Below the pieces are notes generated by a model. That model was not told the origin of the DNA. It saw only the letters and a program-made list of their open reading frames with translations, and did not search any database. Below are positions 22,198 through 35,362 of a stretch of DNA of 64,000 nt, one piece after another (position 1 is the stretch's first letter; each line of letters starts with the position of its first letter). The DNA is from Areca catechu (Eukaryota; Streptophyta; Magnoliopsida; Arecales; Arecaceae). Location of the stretch: positions 42,084,354 to 42,148,353 of the forward strand of contig CM038044.1 in NCBI GenBank assembly GCA_021397845.1, given 5' to 3'. The translations under genes and the position numbers were made by a program.

Positions 22198-23466
22198 TGA
22201 TGCGGGACTAATATGCATGCAATTATTTTGTGTGTTTTATATGTGGAGTTAAGTGATTAAATCCCAAAAATTAGATCAAAATAAGTTATAGGGAATTCTA
22301 TATGAATTTTAGAAGCTAAGCATGCAGATTAAGACCTAAGAAAGCAGTAAAGATGGATCACCGGGGCTAAGAAGTCTCGGTTAGGGCAAGTTCTCTTGCA
22401 ATAAAATTACTGGTGACAGAGGGGGTGTACCTGACAATGTATGATGCACCTGATGAAGATCACAGTAAAGGGATCTCTCATTCCTCGATGAATGCGGTCT
22501 AGAAAACTAAGCCAAAGACCCGCGGATACCAAGCTTTCTGCTCGGTGGTCGGATTGAGGCTTGGCTGGAGTCGTTGGATTCGTAGGAACTCGGGGACCTG
22601 CAAACGATCTGTCAGGGGTTAGAAAACTCTCAAGGGAACATGGAAACAAGAAAAAAATAGTAATGGAAATAAAGTTTTGGAGAAGGGCGGCCAGGGTTCT
22701 GGAAGGATGGTTGGCGGCAGGAAGATAGTTGCAACACCGGGAAGAAGAAACTCTCAAAACCCCTTTATGCACACAGCAGGGTAATACATAGCAATTGAAG
22801 AGAACTCAAGCTTTCATTCATATATCAAAATCAATCCTCATACAAGAGACTAGGGTCCTTTAAATTGACCCTTAGTCTTGGGCTCCAAGTAAGGACATAT
22901 TAGTCTTTACATAAGAATCCTTTTCCCTCTCAAACCCTAGCTAGAAACATAAAGAAACATTAGGTAGAAAAAGTCCTAAAACTTCTCCTCTCCTCTTGCC
23001 TTGGTCAGCGAAGGGGTGACCCTAAGTGGCCAACCAAGAGGTAGTCACCATAAGGCTTTGGCGCCCTAGCTCCTTCCTGGTCCTGGGCTAGCCCAGTTTG
23101 CTTCTGGCTGACTCCAGGGTTTTTGGGTTTCTGATTTCTTCCTCTTGGGGTCTTCTAATCTTCAAGCTGGGTTGAACTTGGGCTACATCTCCATGTCTTC
23201 AAGTGATTGGACTTGGTCTTCACTTGTATGATGTGGTCTTGAGTCTTCAGTGTGCTCGAACAGGACTCAAAAAAAATAAAATTAGCTCGACATGAGCTGA
23301 CTAACACTGGACTGGACTAGCTCAACATGAGCTGACTAATACAGGACTCAAATAAAGACAACTTAGCTGGACTAAGCTTTATTACACTGGACTCAGATGT
23401 CATTAAGTGATCCATAGAGGGTTGAGAAGCCTCTGCCTTATTCTGGTGCCTCTGGTGTCCGCACCA
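22198..23466 (-). repeat. G2 5' LTR
   Basis: On the minus strand runs from TGGTGCGGACACCAG to GTCCCGCATCA, the same terminal forms as G1, G3 and G4 LTRs. 1269 bases. A minus-strand open frame at 22407-22772 lies inside it and has no recognisable homology. The base after 23466 belongs to C2. The partner 3' LTR is left of the window. Confidence 0.85.
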
Positions 23467-24842
23467 CATAAGGTTGTCCTGCTATAGGGTTTACCCCCTA
23501 TAGTGCAATGGTTGTCCTACTTTGATGTATACCGATTTTGAAAAAGGATTTTCAATAGAGTTTTGATCAGTTTATGATTATTGATATTGATGTATGCGAT
23601 GCACCACTTTAGGGTTTAGATCTTAAATGTGATTCATGATCATAAGCCATTAAAATCATGCACTTGAACCTAATTTTAAATTTGATTTGATCTAGAAAAT
23701 TAAATTAGGTTCATGAGGGTTTGGGTTGAACAAATTAGGTCTAGAGATTGGGCTATGTCATTAGGGCTTGATTAGATCAACTGGTAACCCTAATATGATT
23801 TCGAGCAAGTGACTTATCCTAATCGGATAATGATTAGGGTTAGGTCAAGTGTGCTCAAAATTGATTTTAGATGTAGTCTGGTCAAATCGATTCATGATAG
23901 TGAATCGATAAGTTAAGACCTAATTTGGCTCAGTGATGAGCCCAGATCATTGATGACCTAATTAAACCTTATCAGTCAATTGGTATATAAGGAAGGTTTC
24001 GATCATGGTTTGCTAATTGGGACTAACTCTTTCTTAACCAACTAGTTTGATGGAAAGAGGGTATATTGGTAGAACCTTCCCATGGATCAAATTGACCTGG
24101 CCAATTAGGTTGATTAAGTTTTTAAAAGGGTCACTTTTGATTTGAGTTCACCCATGCTAACTATTTTTAGTCAGACATGAGATTGTGCTGACTGAATGTA
24201 ATTAGTCAGACATGAGATTGTTCTGACTTAATGTAATTGGTTAGTCATGATTTGGCTAATCAATTTAGAAGAGACCTAAATCTAAGCTCCCAATAAATAT
24301 TAAGTCATAGGTCTTCCACCATTGTAGGTGTGCAGGTGTCCTATTGGTGTTGATTATTCTCGGCTGGTTATAATGGTCTAGTTGCATCGGGAAGACACAA
24401 CCACCCTATTAGGCATGAGATGTTGCTAGGCACTAATGGGGTTGGGCCCAATAAATGGGCATGTTGAGGGACTCAATGATGGCTTTGTCTAGCAAGAATG
24501 GTGGGTCTGACTTAACTAATGTTGGACCAATAAATGGGCATGTTGAGGTTCCATGATTTTAGAGACCAAGAGCTACAATTTGTATTAGATACATTGGACA
24601 AGAGTTGGCCACTTATTGGTGTAGCATGTTACCAATAATCGGATATGGTGAGCTACCGCACATCGATGGGACCGTAGTACCTACTAGAAATCTAGAGTCA
24701 TAGGTTTTCACATCTCTATGAGGAGTGTGAGAGATCTGAGAAAATATTGAGAGTTCTAAAATTATTTCTTAAAGATCTAAGAATAATTTTTATGATTAAG
24801 TATAAAGCATCTAATTTGAATATTCTACTCTTGCAGTTAACC
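23467..24842 (+). other. C2 leader (partial), structured
   Basis: No gene. Stem CTATAGGG (23482-23489) with CCCTATAG (23496-23503) sits in flanks shared with C1. A second stem, TTATTGGT with ACCAATAA around GTAGCATGTT (about 24613-24638), resembles the TTATTGGTGT of the C1 block. The phrase CCAATAAATGGGCATGTTGAG occurs twice (near 24448 and 24527). A hairpin series at 24166-24265 has its own entry. Confidence 0.65.
24166..24265 (+). promoter_or_regulatory. C2 leader hairpin series
   Basis: Three adjacent hairpins. First: TTTAGTCAG (24166-24174) with CTGACTGAA (24188-24196), loop ACATGAGATTGTG. Second: AGTCAG (24204-24209) with CTGACT (24223-24228), loop ACATGAGATTGTT. Third: AATTGGTTAG (24235-24244) with CTAATCAATT (24256-24265), loop TCATGATTTGG. 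The first two are a direct duplication; the third has different arms and a related loop. This parallels the serial hairpins of C1. Confidence 0.6.
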
Positions 24843-25650
24843 ATGTCTGCTTCAAATTCCTTAGTCTGTATTCTAGAGACAAACGACTAGTTGGCCTCAA
24901 TTTTAAAGATTGGTTGAGAAACTTCAAAATTATTTTGAGTTCTGAGAAGTTGGGCTATGTGCTTAACCAGGAACCCCCTGTCTTACTTGACCATCCAAAT
25001 GCTTGTCAAATGACTACATATGAGAAATGGATGGAAGATGATAATAAGGTTAAGTGTTATATATTGGCCTCAATGTCGAATGAATTGCAGAGCCAACATG
25101 AAGAAATGCCAACTGCTAAATCGATTTTGATTCACCTACAAGAGTTATATGGTGAAAAAAGTCGGATTGCACGCTTCAAAGTGTCGAAAAGGCTTTTCAA
25201 CAATATGATGCATGAAGGGCAGTCAATGCACGATCATTGTTTGACAATGATCAAGGATATTGAACAGCTTGAGAAGTTGGGCATTCTTATTCATAAGGAG
25301 CTTCAGGTGGATTTGATCCTCCAGTCCTTTGACTAGTTCATATGCTCAGTTTGTAATGAACTATAATACGAACAAGTTAAATTACACTTTACCTAAATTA
25401 TTGAACATGCTGGTAAGTAATGAGGGGACCCTGAAGAGTTCAAGGGGCTCTGTTTACTCTGTGGAGCAGTCTTCCTTCAAAAGAAAGTCTACTTGGAAGA
25501 AGAAGAAACCTACAAAGAGGTAGAAGAAGGAGAACAAATAGAAGAAGGACACTTCCAAGAAAGCCAAGGTTAGCAAAGGACAATGTTTCCACTGCAACAC
25601 AGATAGCCACTGGAAAAGGAATTGTCCTCTCTACCAGGAAAGCCTAAAGA
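24843..25650 (+). pseudogene. gag: C2 gag
   Basis: Opens MSASNSLVCILETND at 24843, then a frameshift near 24890 leads into DWLRNFKIILSSEKLGY. The capsid-like region runs to about 25330 (ILQSFD), where another frameshift occurs. A Lys-rich stretch and a zinc knuckle CFHCNTDSHWKRNC (25584-25625) follow; Cys and His are kept, but the Gly before His is Ser. In-frame stops lie near 25520, 25538 and 25651. Confidence 0.85.
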
Positions 25651-28600
25651 AATAGAAGGAGGATGTGCCTTCTGAAGGTAAGCCTATAATCGTTATTGAA
25701 TCTAACCTAACGATTTCATCTAATTCCAGCTGGATTTTCAACTCTGGCTCTAGTGCTCATATATGCATTTCAATGCATGGTTCGAAAAGAAGTAGAATGT
25801 TGAGAGAAGGTGAGATGGTCCTACATGTCAGAAATGGAGCAAAAGTTGCTGCACAAGCTGTTGGATCATATTCTCTGGTGTTACCTTTAGGGTTTAGATT
25901 AGTTCTTAATGACTGTTATTTTGTACCTGGAGCTAGTAATAATTTGGTTTCTGTCTCTATGCTAGCATAGGAAGGATTTGAATTTATATTCAATAAAGAT
26001 TTTTGTAGTATTTATTTCAAAAATAAATTGATTGCAAAAGCTGTTTTAATAGAAAGTCTCTATCATTTGCATGACAATGCATCATTGAGCATTAATGAGA
26101 AAATTAAAGTGAATGCCATCGGACATAAATATCATAGAGATGACCTAAATAATAAATTTATGTGGCATCTAAAGCTCGTTCATTTTGGTGAGGACAGAAT
26201 TAATAAACTGAAAAGGGGTGGGATCATAGATTCAATTAATTCTGAATCATACCCACCTTGTGAGTCAAGTCTTCAAGGCAAAATGACCAAGTTACCCTTT
26301 GTAGGACATGGGAAGAGGGCCATAGAATTACTTGCCTTGGTATATACTGATGTGTGTGGTCCATTTGATGTGCAGTCTAGGGATGGTTTTTACTACTTCA
26401 TAATCTTTACTGATGATTGTTCACGGTATGGTTATGTGTTTCTTATGAGACACAAATTTGAAGCTTTCGAAAAGTTCAAGGAATTCAGAAATGAGGTGGA
26501 AAAACAAACAGGTAAAACCCTTAAGGTTCTTCGATTAGATCGGGGAGGAGAACACCTTAGTAGGGAGTTTTTAGGTTATCTTAAGGATAATGGCATAGTC
26601 TCACAATGGACTCCACCAGGTATGCCTCAGCTTAACGGGATGTCTGAGAGAAGAAATAGGACATTATTAGATATGGTCCGATCCATGATGAGCTTCACTG
26701 ACTTACCTTTATTTCTTTGGAGAGATGCCCTATAAACTTCAATTTATATTCTAAATAGGGTTCCATCTAAATCTATTCCTACCACACCATATGAGATTTG
26801 GCATGGTAAGAAACCAAGTCTTGCCCATTTCAAGATTTGGGGATGTCCTGCCTATGTCAAGAGACTAATGGTGGACAAGTTGGAATTTAGATCTGTGAAA
26901 GCTCAATTTATAGGATATCCTAAAGAAACTTTAGGATATTATTTTTACCTTCCAATTTATCATAATGTGATTGTGAGCAAACATGCCACATTTCTTGAAA
27001 AATAGTTTATTCAGGAAGGTGTTCGTGGGAGGTTAATTGAGCTCGATGAGAAAGTCTCTGAACAGCAGCCAGTTGTAGATCAGATCGAACCTAATCAACC
27101 AATACACATATATGCTCTTCCACCTCATAGGTCTATTAGAGTCTCCAAACTTCCTGAAAGATACTTGGGTATGCTTACAGAGGATATAAAGGAAATGTTT
27201 CTTGTTGGGGACAAGGATCAATTGATTGATCCTAAGACTTATGATGAGGCAATGTCAGACATTGACTCTAAGAAATGGTTGAATGCTATGAAGTCAGAAA
27301 TTGATTCAATGCATTCTAACCAAGTTTGGTCATTAGTGGATCCACCAGAGGGTATTGTACCTATTGGTTGTAAATGGATCTACAAAAGGAAAATAGGTGC
27401 AGATGGTAAGGTAGAGACCTTTAAAGCTAGGTTGGTGGTGACAGGGTATAGTCAACGTGAAGGCATTGACTATCATGATACCTTTTCACCAGTAGCTATG
27501 CTAAAATCCATCCGTACTTGCTTGTAATTGCAGCATATCATGATTATAAGATATGGCAAATGGATATGAAAACTGCATTCCTGAATGGATATCTTGAGGA
27601 AGATATCTATATGGAGCAGCCTTTGGGTTTCACTTCCAATGATGAAGGTCATAAGGTCTGCAAGCTGCATAGATCAATCTACGAATTGAAACAAGCTTCT
27701 AGAAGTTGGAATACTCATTTTGATGATGCAATCAAATCGTTTGATTTTATCAAAAATGAGGATGAGCTATGTGTTTACAAGAAGGCCAATGAGATGATAG
27801 TGACATTCCTTGTATTGTACGTGGATGACATCCTCCTTATTGAGAATGATATTTTCATGTTGACTTCGATCAAAAGTTGGTTATCTAAGGAATTCTCTAT
27901 GAAAGACTTAGGTGGAGCATCTTATATTTTAGGGATTAAGGTCTATAGAGATAGATCTAATTAGATGCTTGGCCTTTCACAAAAATTGTACATAGAGAAA
28001 GTGCTGAAAATGTTCGGCATGGAAAACTCTAAAAGAGGATTGTTACCTCTTCGGCATGGCATTAATCTCTCTAAGAAAATGTGTCCTAATACACCTGAAG
28101 AGATTCGATGCATGAGAAAGATTCCATATGCTTCGGCAATTGGAAGCCTTATATATGTCATGTTGTGTACTCGACCCGATATAGCTCTTCCTATGAGTGT
28201 CACAAGCAGATATTAGTTGAATCCAGGTGAAGAACACTTGATAGTTGTGAAGAACATTCTTAAGTACTTGGGAAGGACTAAAGATTTGTTCTTAGTCTTT
28301 GAAGGGAGTTCAGAATTAGGGATAAAGGGATATACAGACTCAGACTTTATGTCTGATCCTGATGATATAAGGTCTACATCAGGGTCTGTGCTTTTGTGCA
28401 ATGGTGGGGCAACTAGTTGGAAAAGTTCCAAGCAGCCCATCATAGTAGATTCAACAATGGAAGTAGAGTACATCGCTGTCTCTAAAGCTGTAAAAGAAGC
28501 CTTCTGATACAAAAAGTTCATTGCAGAGCTTGGAGTGATGCAACCTGATTCCATCCCCATATATTGTGACAATAATGGTGCAATAGCTCTTGCTAAGGAG

Positions 28601-28801
28601 CCAAGGTCTCACCAGAAGTCTAAGCATATTGAGCGGCGATTTCATATCATACGTGACTACCTCAACAAGAAATATATTGGGGTGTGAAGAGTAGACTCCA
28701 CGGACAATGTGGCAGACCCACTGACTAAAACTCTGAGCCAACAGAAGGCTGAAGTCCACTTTGAGAAAATGGGACTTAGAGATGTAGCCAATTGGCTTTA
28801 G
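25651..28801 (+). pseudogene. pol: C2 pol: protease, integrase, RT, RNase H
   Basis: Protease motif reads FNSG with Asn (25740-25742) in place of catalytic Asp. Integrase core keeps TDVCGP, LDRGGE and SERRNR. Stops occur near 25968, 26733 and 27003, and a frameshift near 27518 falls inside RT. RT has intact YVDD (27818-27829). RNase H keeps GYTDSDF, VEYIAVS and YCDN, with stops near 28505 and 28685. It ends at TAG 28799-28801, equivalent to the C1 stop. Gene order and length are those of a full copia pol. Confidence 0.9.
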
Positions 28802-28804
28802 TGC

Positions 28805-28815
28805 AAGTGGAAGAT
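28805..28815 (+). other. C2 polypurine tract
   Basis: AAGTGGAAGAT directly before TGTTAGATG, in the same place relative to the pol stop as in C1. Confidence 0.8.
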
Positions 28816-31004
28816 TGTTAGATGTATGCCCTGAAAGCCATGTTGGCTTGACACATTTTAATTTTAGGGCATGAACTTTGTACTTAATTTTTCTTATTAA
28901 TTAAAAGGGCATTAGTTTCATTCATATTGTTGTGTCTATGAATCGTCCATGGAGTTAATGGACAATGACATATATTCTCAAGAGTTGAGAATCTGAGGTA
29001 TGTGTCTTTATAGATTAACTCCTAAAGGCTCTCGATTGTTGGATTATCACGAGGATGGTGATTGATCCGTTAAAATCGATGCACATATCACTTCCCTTTC
29101 TGGGTAGATGAGTCTCTAACCTACAGTGTGGTGACATTGGAGTGAGAGTGTAGGTAGTTGATAGATATCAACGATACTGAGCATGACCAAGTATAGGAAG
29201 TTATACGGATGACTATTCGCTCATCAATAACTTTCTTATGCTGTAGTTGTGTGAATAGTTTCTTGACCTAGAGTGTCTCGGCTACTCATAATAAGGTTGC
29301 TGTAGTTTGACAGCACAATCACATGGTTCCTATCTATACGGGATCTTGCAGTATTTGTTGGCTAGAGTAAATTTATTGTAGGAGTAGGGTGTTCACTTGT
29401 AGGGATCTATCAGCCTTAGTAGTAAGGTATAAACCTATGCAAGCTTAATGATACTAAGTCCAGAAGTCTATGGCCATAGCAGGGTAATAATGAAAAGGTA
29501 TTTTCATTAGTATCACAATTGGACTTGAGTCAATTAGGTTAAACATATGACTAATGGGTTTGACGGGTATCCGTAACCAACATCATGTCAGGATTTTGAT
29601 AGAGGAACCGAATCACATGGTAACTACACCTAGGGGTTCCAATCTTATTATGCTGGGTTGCCACTACATACTGCTAGGTGTCACTGGTGCATATGAGAGC
29701 CCGTTAGGATCATTCTCGGATCGATGATCCTAATTAGGGTTGAGCTAAAGTTGTTTCAGTCCATCAAAAAGAGTTTTGATGATGTATAATAGAGATTATA
29801 GCATGTCTCATTACCAAACAGGATAGGACCTGTGGGGTCACACATATTAGGAGCTCAAGTAACCAATCAGCAAATCAATTTGGACCTAATTGTAAGTGTT
29901 ACAATTAATATTTTACCTAATTGTAAATGTTACAATTAATTGATTATGAATTAATTATTAATTAATTTAAATTAGTTTTAATTTACATGAGTTAGACTTA
30001 ATTAATTAATCCTAATTGATTCAACTTAATGTCTGCTTCGAAATGGTTCGATCGGATTTAAAATCGGCTTCAGTTTGACTATAAAATCACTTCATTTGGA
30101 CCATGGCCTAGAGTCCAGTATGATTGGGACTCTCTCTCCTTATCTCCCCTTTCCTCCACATGCCTAAGTGGGCCTCAATTTATTTTGTGTGACAAAAGAA
30201 AAGAGGGGCGTGAAATAGGTGGGCGCTAATATGATTTGGCATGAAGGAAATTAAGAGAGGGAAGAGTCCTTCTCTTTCACTTCTCTTAATTTTCAACCGG
30301 TTGAAATTGAAACACCAGTATTTTGTTTTAATTAAAGTAGGCGACCTTTACCGTGAAATAAATATAAAAGGGCTTAGAAAAGGGTGGCTGAATAAAAGAG
30401 AAGAAATATTGGCATGAATTATTTTGGGCATGCTTCTTCTTGGACATCTTCCACGGAGTCTCTCTCCTAAGGCCAACATCTCCTCTTCCTTTTATATGCT
30501 TTCTTCTTCCTTCTGAGAGATCTAGAGAGATGCTCTACTAGACAAAAAAGAGAAAAAGGGTCCAAGGTCTCACAGATCTAAGATTGCAAGACAGAAGAGG
30601 AAAGCTGGTCCGGATTCGGATCGGCATAGTTTTTAAAGTAGGCAATTTGCAGAAAGAGGAGAGGGCTGCAAGGATCTAGCAGTCCGGTGCCATCTATGAC
30701 TTGATTGCGAGAGATTCATGTGGATACCAGCAGAGGCCGGACAATTGCGCAGCTCCAACAGAATCCCAGCTTTTCATTAGCAGATCTGCAAGCTTTTAGA
30801 GCAGGCCCGGATAGCGATCCAGGTAAGTATTTTATGCTTAAAATAATTTTTATTTCAGATCTAATATTTTTTTCATGTTATTCAGCATGTTAGAGATTTA
30901 TGATAAATAAATTAGATTTATTTGTGATTTCCATGATTAGATATAAAATCATTTTTATATCTGCTTTCGCTGGTCAGGCTTTTAATGCTTGATTTTATGT
31001 AACA
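28816..31004 (+). repeat. C2 3' LTR
   Basis: Starts TGTTAGATGTATGCCC after the polypurine tract. The end is set at ...TTTATGTAACA because gypsy gag sequence resumes just after it (CTGTGAGAATTCC compares with CATGAGAATTTTG in G1) and the end mirrors the start. About 2.19 kb. No partner copy is in the window, so the right boundary is inferred. No gene supported inside. Confidence 0.75.
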
Positions 31005-32045
31005 TACTTTCCTGTTCCTGTGAGAATTCCAACGACTCACCCCCTAGATCTAAGAGGTCAATAACAAGAACCTGCTAGAGTCCAACATAGGGACATTACT
31101 CCTGACCCAACTCCTAGGTGCCATACCCCTAATGTGAATGACTAGGAAGAAAGGATTCTTAGGAGCATTCAATTAGATGCACCCATATTTAAGGATAGTT
31201 TAGATCCTAAGGTCTATACCGATTGGGAGAGTGATATGGACCAGTACTTTGAATGGTACAAAATGTCGGAGGAAAGAAAGTTTAAATTTGCTAAGCTTAG
31301 GCTAGTCCGATAAGCTAGGTTGTACTAGAAAAATGTGGAGCGACTAAACCGACAGAGAGGTGACTTACCTATAGACACATTGCAAGCAATGAAGGTGAAG
31401 CTTAGGGAGAAATACCTACCATTCTCATATAAACAAAAATTGTTAGATCAATGGCAAAAATTGACTCAAGGAAATAAATCTGTGGCTGACTATATTACCA
31501 AATTTGATGAGTTCGTTATGAGGTGTTGTATAGTCGAATCAGAAGCTATCACCTTGTCAAGGTTTCAAGCTGGTTTACATGAAGATAACCAAAGGGAATT
31601 ATTTTTTAGAGAGGTTAGTGACTTAGATCAGGCTTACCAGATTGCTAAGGATTGCAAACGATTTCAGAGGAGACCTGTTACCAATCGACCTGAGTCAAAT
31701 AGGTTCAATACCCCTGGGAATAGACCTAAACCTAGCCGATTTCCACCTAGCCGACCCAATCCTACCTCCAAACCAGTTCATAGGGATGATAAAGGAAAGG
31801 AACCTATAGTTCAAAGAGATAAGAACCAGAATACAATATGTTTTAGGTATCGTAAAATAGGTCATTTTGCTGTTGACTGCCCAGTAAGGACTTTACATAT
31901 AGGTGAATGTGAAAAAGAGAATCTAGAAAATAATGAGAAATTTGAAGAGAAAATTTATGAAGCTAAAGAAGAATTAGCAGAAGAGTATGAGGTGATGAAG
32001 AGCCCATAGAATCATCTGACCTACTAGGTGTAGTTAGGTGTATTC
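31005..32045 (+). pseudogene. gag: G3 gag (C-terminal two-thirds)
   Basis: Aligns with G1 gag from the coiled segment on. Capsid motif DWESDMDQYFEWY near 31230 and VSDLDQAYQIAKD near 31620. Stops near 31143, 31311 and 31329. Only one knuckle is present, CFRYRKIGHFAVDC, with Tyr (31848-31850) replacing the second Cys, so zinc binding is lost. The reading then continues through an acidic tail toward protease without a dedicated gag stop, apart from a frame change near 32000. Confidence 0.85.
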
Positions 32046-34831
32046 TAGTACAAACCAAGAAGAATGAGGACTGGCGTAGGTCAAACATTTTACAAACCTT
32101 TATTAAGCTAGGAGATAAAGTGTGCAAAATTATTATTGATAGTGGAAGTTGTGTGAATGCCATATCTACCAATGTTGTTAAGAGTTTAGGCTTACCCATA
32201 GTGCCACTTCCTAGCCCATATAAGGTATCCTGGATTGACACGACATCCATTCCTATTAGGTACAATGCCAGGTCCTAGTCCAAATTCAATCCTACCAAGA
32301 GAAGGTATGGTGTGACGTGAATCCAATGGGGGTTCGTAGTATCATACTAGGTAGACCGTGGTTATATGATCATGATGCAACCCTCTTTGGCCAATCTAAC
32401 TCATGTGCATTCAAACACCATGAAAAGAGAATTGTGATTAACTCGACCCAACCCAAATATAATACAAAATAGGTTCTAGTCATTTGAAAGAGAAAGAAAC
32501 CAGATTGAACCTAATTACTACTAAGGAGTTAGAACATGAAATCATTGAAGGTTCAACAGTCTGGATGCTGACTGTTTAAGAGTTCATGATAAACCACAAA
32601 AAGAACACCCTGAGGAGGTCTTAAAGTTTCTTTAGGAATTAAGGATGTGTTCCCAGAAGACCTCCCTAATTGTTTACCTCCATTAAGGGACATACAACAT
32701 TCTATAGACTTGGTCCCAGGAGCTACCTTGCCAAATTTACCTTACTATAGGATGAATCCTACCGAGCATAAGGAATTGCATAGGCAAGTTGAGGATCTTC
32801 TTAGGAAAGGCTTTATTAGGGAAAGTTTGAGCCCATGTGCTGTTCCAACCCTTTTGGCTCCTAAAAAGGATGGCACTTGGTGCATGTGTGTAGATAATAG
32901 AGCATCAATAAGATTACAATGAAGTATAGGTTTCTCATACCCTGACTTGATGACATGTTAGACATGATGGCCGGTGCTACCATATTTTCAAAGATAGACC
33001 TTAAGAGTGGCTATCATCAGGTTAGAATTAGGTCCGGGGATAAATGGAAAACTGCATTTAAGACCAAGGATGGCTTGTTCGAGTGGTTAGTGATGCCTTT
33101 TGGATTATCGAATGCACCTAGTACTTTTATGAGGATTATGACTCAAGTATTAAAATTATTTATTGGAAAATTTGTGGTAGTATATTTTGATGATATCCTC
33201 ATATATAGTAAGAATAAGAAGGATCACTTAGGCCATCTTCAGCAGGTTTGTCAAGTACTTGAGGAGATAATCTTTATGCAAATTTGAAGAAATGTAATTT
33301 TATGACTCCAAGGATTATTTTCCTAGGTTTTGTAGTAACCACTGAAAGAGTATCAGTAGACCCCAAGAAAATCAAATCCATAGTTGAGTGGCCTATTCCT
33401 AAGAATGTTCATGATGTTCAAAATTTTCATAGATTAGCTATTTTCTATAGGAGATTTACTCGAGGGTTTAGTATGATTGTTGCACCAATTATAGAATGTA
33501 TGAAGAAAGGAGCATTTGAATGGTCAAAAGATGCTGATAAAGCCTTTAATGACATTAAGAACAAAATGAATCAAGCCCCGATTATGAGGCTACTTGATTT
33601 TTTGAAAGTTTTCAAGGTTGCTTGTGACGCCTGAGGGGTAGGAATTGGAGGAGTCTTGAGTCAAGAAAATCACCCGGTTGCATTCTTTAGAAAGAAATTG
33701 AACAATGCTAAGTTAAAATATTCTACTTATGATGAGAAACTATATGCAGTGGTTCAAGCACTTAGATACTGGCGACACTATTTGCTACCGCAAGAGTTCA
33801 TACTGTATTCTGATCATAAAGCTCTTAGGTTCCTTAACTCGCAAAAGAAGTTGAATGCTAGGCATGGAAAATGGGTTGAATACATTCAGGCCTACACTTT
33901 TATTTTAAGACATCAATCGGGTACTGATAATAAAGTTGCTAATGCATTGAGTAGGAGATTTATGCTCTTGAATTGTGTTAGTACTAGAGTAGTCAGATTT
34001 GAAAAATTGAGGGATGAATATGAGAACTATGATGATTTTGGTGAAATCTATAAGGTAGTTAAGCAAGGACCGACTAGTTCATATAGTGAGTACACAATTC
34101 AAGATGGTTACCTCTTTAGGGAGAGTAAGCTATGTATTCCAAACACTTTACTTAGAGACTTCTTGATTTGGGAAACACATGCTGGAGACTTAGTTGGACA
34201 TTTCGGTAGAAATAAGACAATCTTAGCACTAGAAGACCAATTTTATTGGCCGAATCTTAAGAGGAATGTTGCTCAAATTATAGCTAGATGTAAAACTTGC
34301 ACTATTGCAAAACAGCAAAAGCAAAATACTAGCTTGTATACCCATCTTCCTGTACCAGATTGTCCATTGCAAGATCTTAGCATGGACTTTGTTCTTGGAC
34401 TACCCAAAACCATAAGGAGAAATGATTCAATCTTTGTAGTGGTTGATAGGTTTTCGAAGATGGCACATTTCCTACCTTGTTCCCAAACCAATGATGCTTC
34501 TAAGGTAGCCAAGCTATTTCTGAATGAAGTAATTAGGATGTATGGTTTACTTAGGACAATAGTTTCCGACTGAGATGTTCGATTCACCAGTTATTTTTGG
34601 AAGATACTTTGGCATTTATTAGGGACGAAACTCAAATTTTCTATAGCTTATCACCCTCAAATTGATGGCCAGACTGAGGTTGTGAATCATAGTTTAGGAA
34701 ACTTGTTAAGAAGCTTAGTTGGAGAACATACTGCCAATTGGGACCTATTACTATCTGGGGTTGAATTTGCATATAATAGTTTAGTGAATAGGTCTACAGG
34801 AAAAAGTCCTTTTGAAATTGTTCATGGGGAT
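32046..34831 (+). pseudogene. pol: G3 pol, 5' part (protease to integrase core)
   Basis: Protease DSG at about 32138. RT segments from 32647 with YFDD at 33183-33194 and several frameshifts (near 32925, 33280). RNase H from 33610 with a stop inside ACDA*GVGIGG near 33632. Integrase zinc region near 34150-34320. Catalytic Asp 34385, Asp 34568 (followed directly by TGA) and Glu 34676 are all kept, spaced 61 and 36 codons. It stops at the G4 insertion after FEIVHG, whose GGTAT/GGGAT duplication marks the break. Confidence 0.9.
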
Positions 34832-35362
34832 TGATGCATGACGACTCTAAGACTGCTAAACATGCATGGAAAATAATAAAATAATTTTATTATGATTTTT
34901 ATAATTTTATTTGCAGGCTAGATTTCCAAAGTAAAGTAAGAACTAGCGGAAAGACTAGCAGTACAAAGAATCATCGGATCGCAGGCAAACTCATGCAAAC
35001 TAATGAAAGATCCAGGACCCGAGAGTTGAGAAACTCCCGGTTTAGGATAGCTTTTCTTCATTAAATCAAAAAATAAGAGTTAGAAAGGTTTCTTACCAGT
35101 CAGAGATTGAGATTCAATTGTAGAAGAGATTACTCACAACTCTGATCGAAGCCTGGAAGAAGAAGCCTTGTTTCCCTCAAATCTGATGGCTAATCTGGGC
35201 AGTCTAGGCAGCAAAGAAGGCCTCCTCATGGGAGGGGAAGCACCTCGGGGATCCTGGGTTGTCACACAAAATCCAATGGGCTGATGTAGTGGCCTTTGAC
35301 TCCTGGATGTGGCCTGGTGGAACTCCAAAATAAGGTAACCTCCTCTCTTGTACAAAAATAAC
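34832..35362 (-). repeat. G4 truncated LTR copy
   Basis: Matches 35363-36042 from the GCATCA end up to the segment CTTGTACAAAAAT, then stops. The junction reads ACAAAAATAAC and then the next LTR's TGATGCGGG. The AAC matches the three bases that adjoin the LTR at the PBS (AAC before TGATGCAGG at 39621-39623), suggesting that an internal region was deleted between two LTRs. Confidence 0.8.

Larger units (their letters stand above)
23467..31004 (+). mobile_element. C2: Ty1/copia element, 5' part displaced by the G2 insertion
   Basis: Leader, gag-pol, polypurine tract and 3' LTR are present. The 5' LTR, PBS and start of the leader must lie left of the window, beyond G2. C2 itself sits in the gag region of G3: the sequence after 31004 resumes as gypsy gag. 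LTR start TGTTAGATG and end GTAACA suggest short inverted termini. The coding region has many stops and at least three frameshifts, so it is an older copy than C1. Confidence 0.9.

Noticed and set aside
22407..22772. 121-residue minus-strand frame
   Set aside because: It lies entirely inside the G2 LTR and has no recognisable domain.
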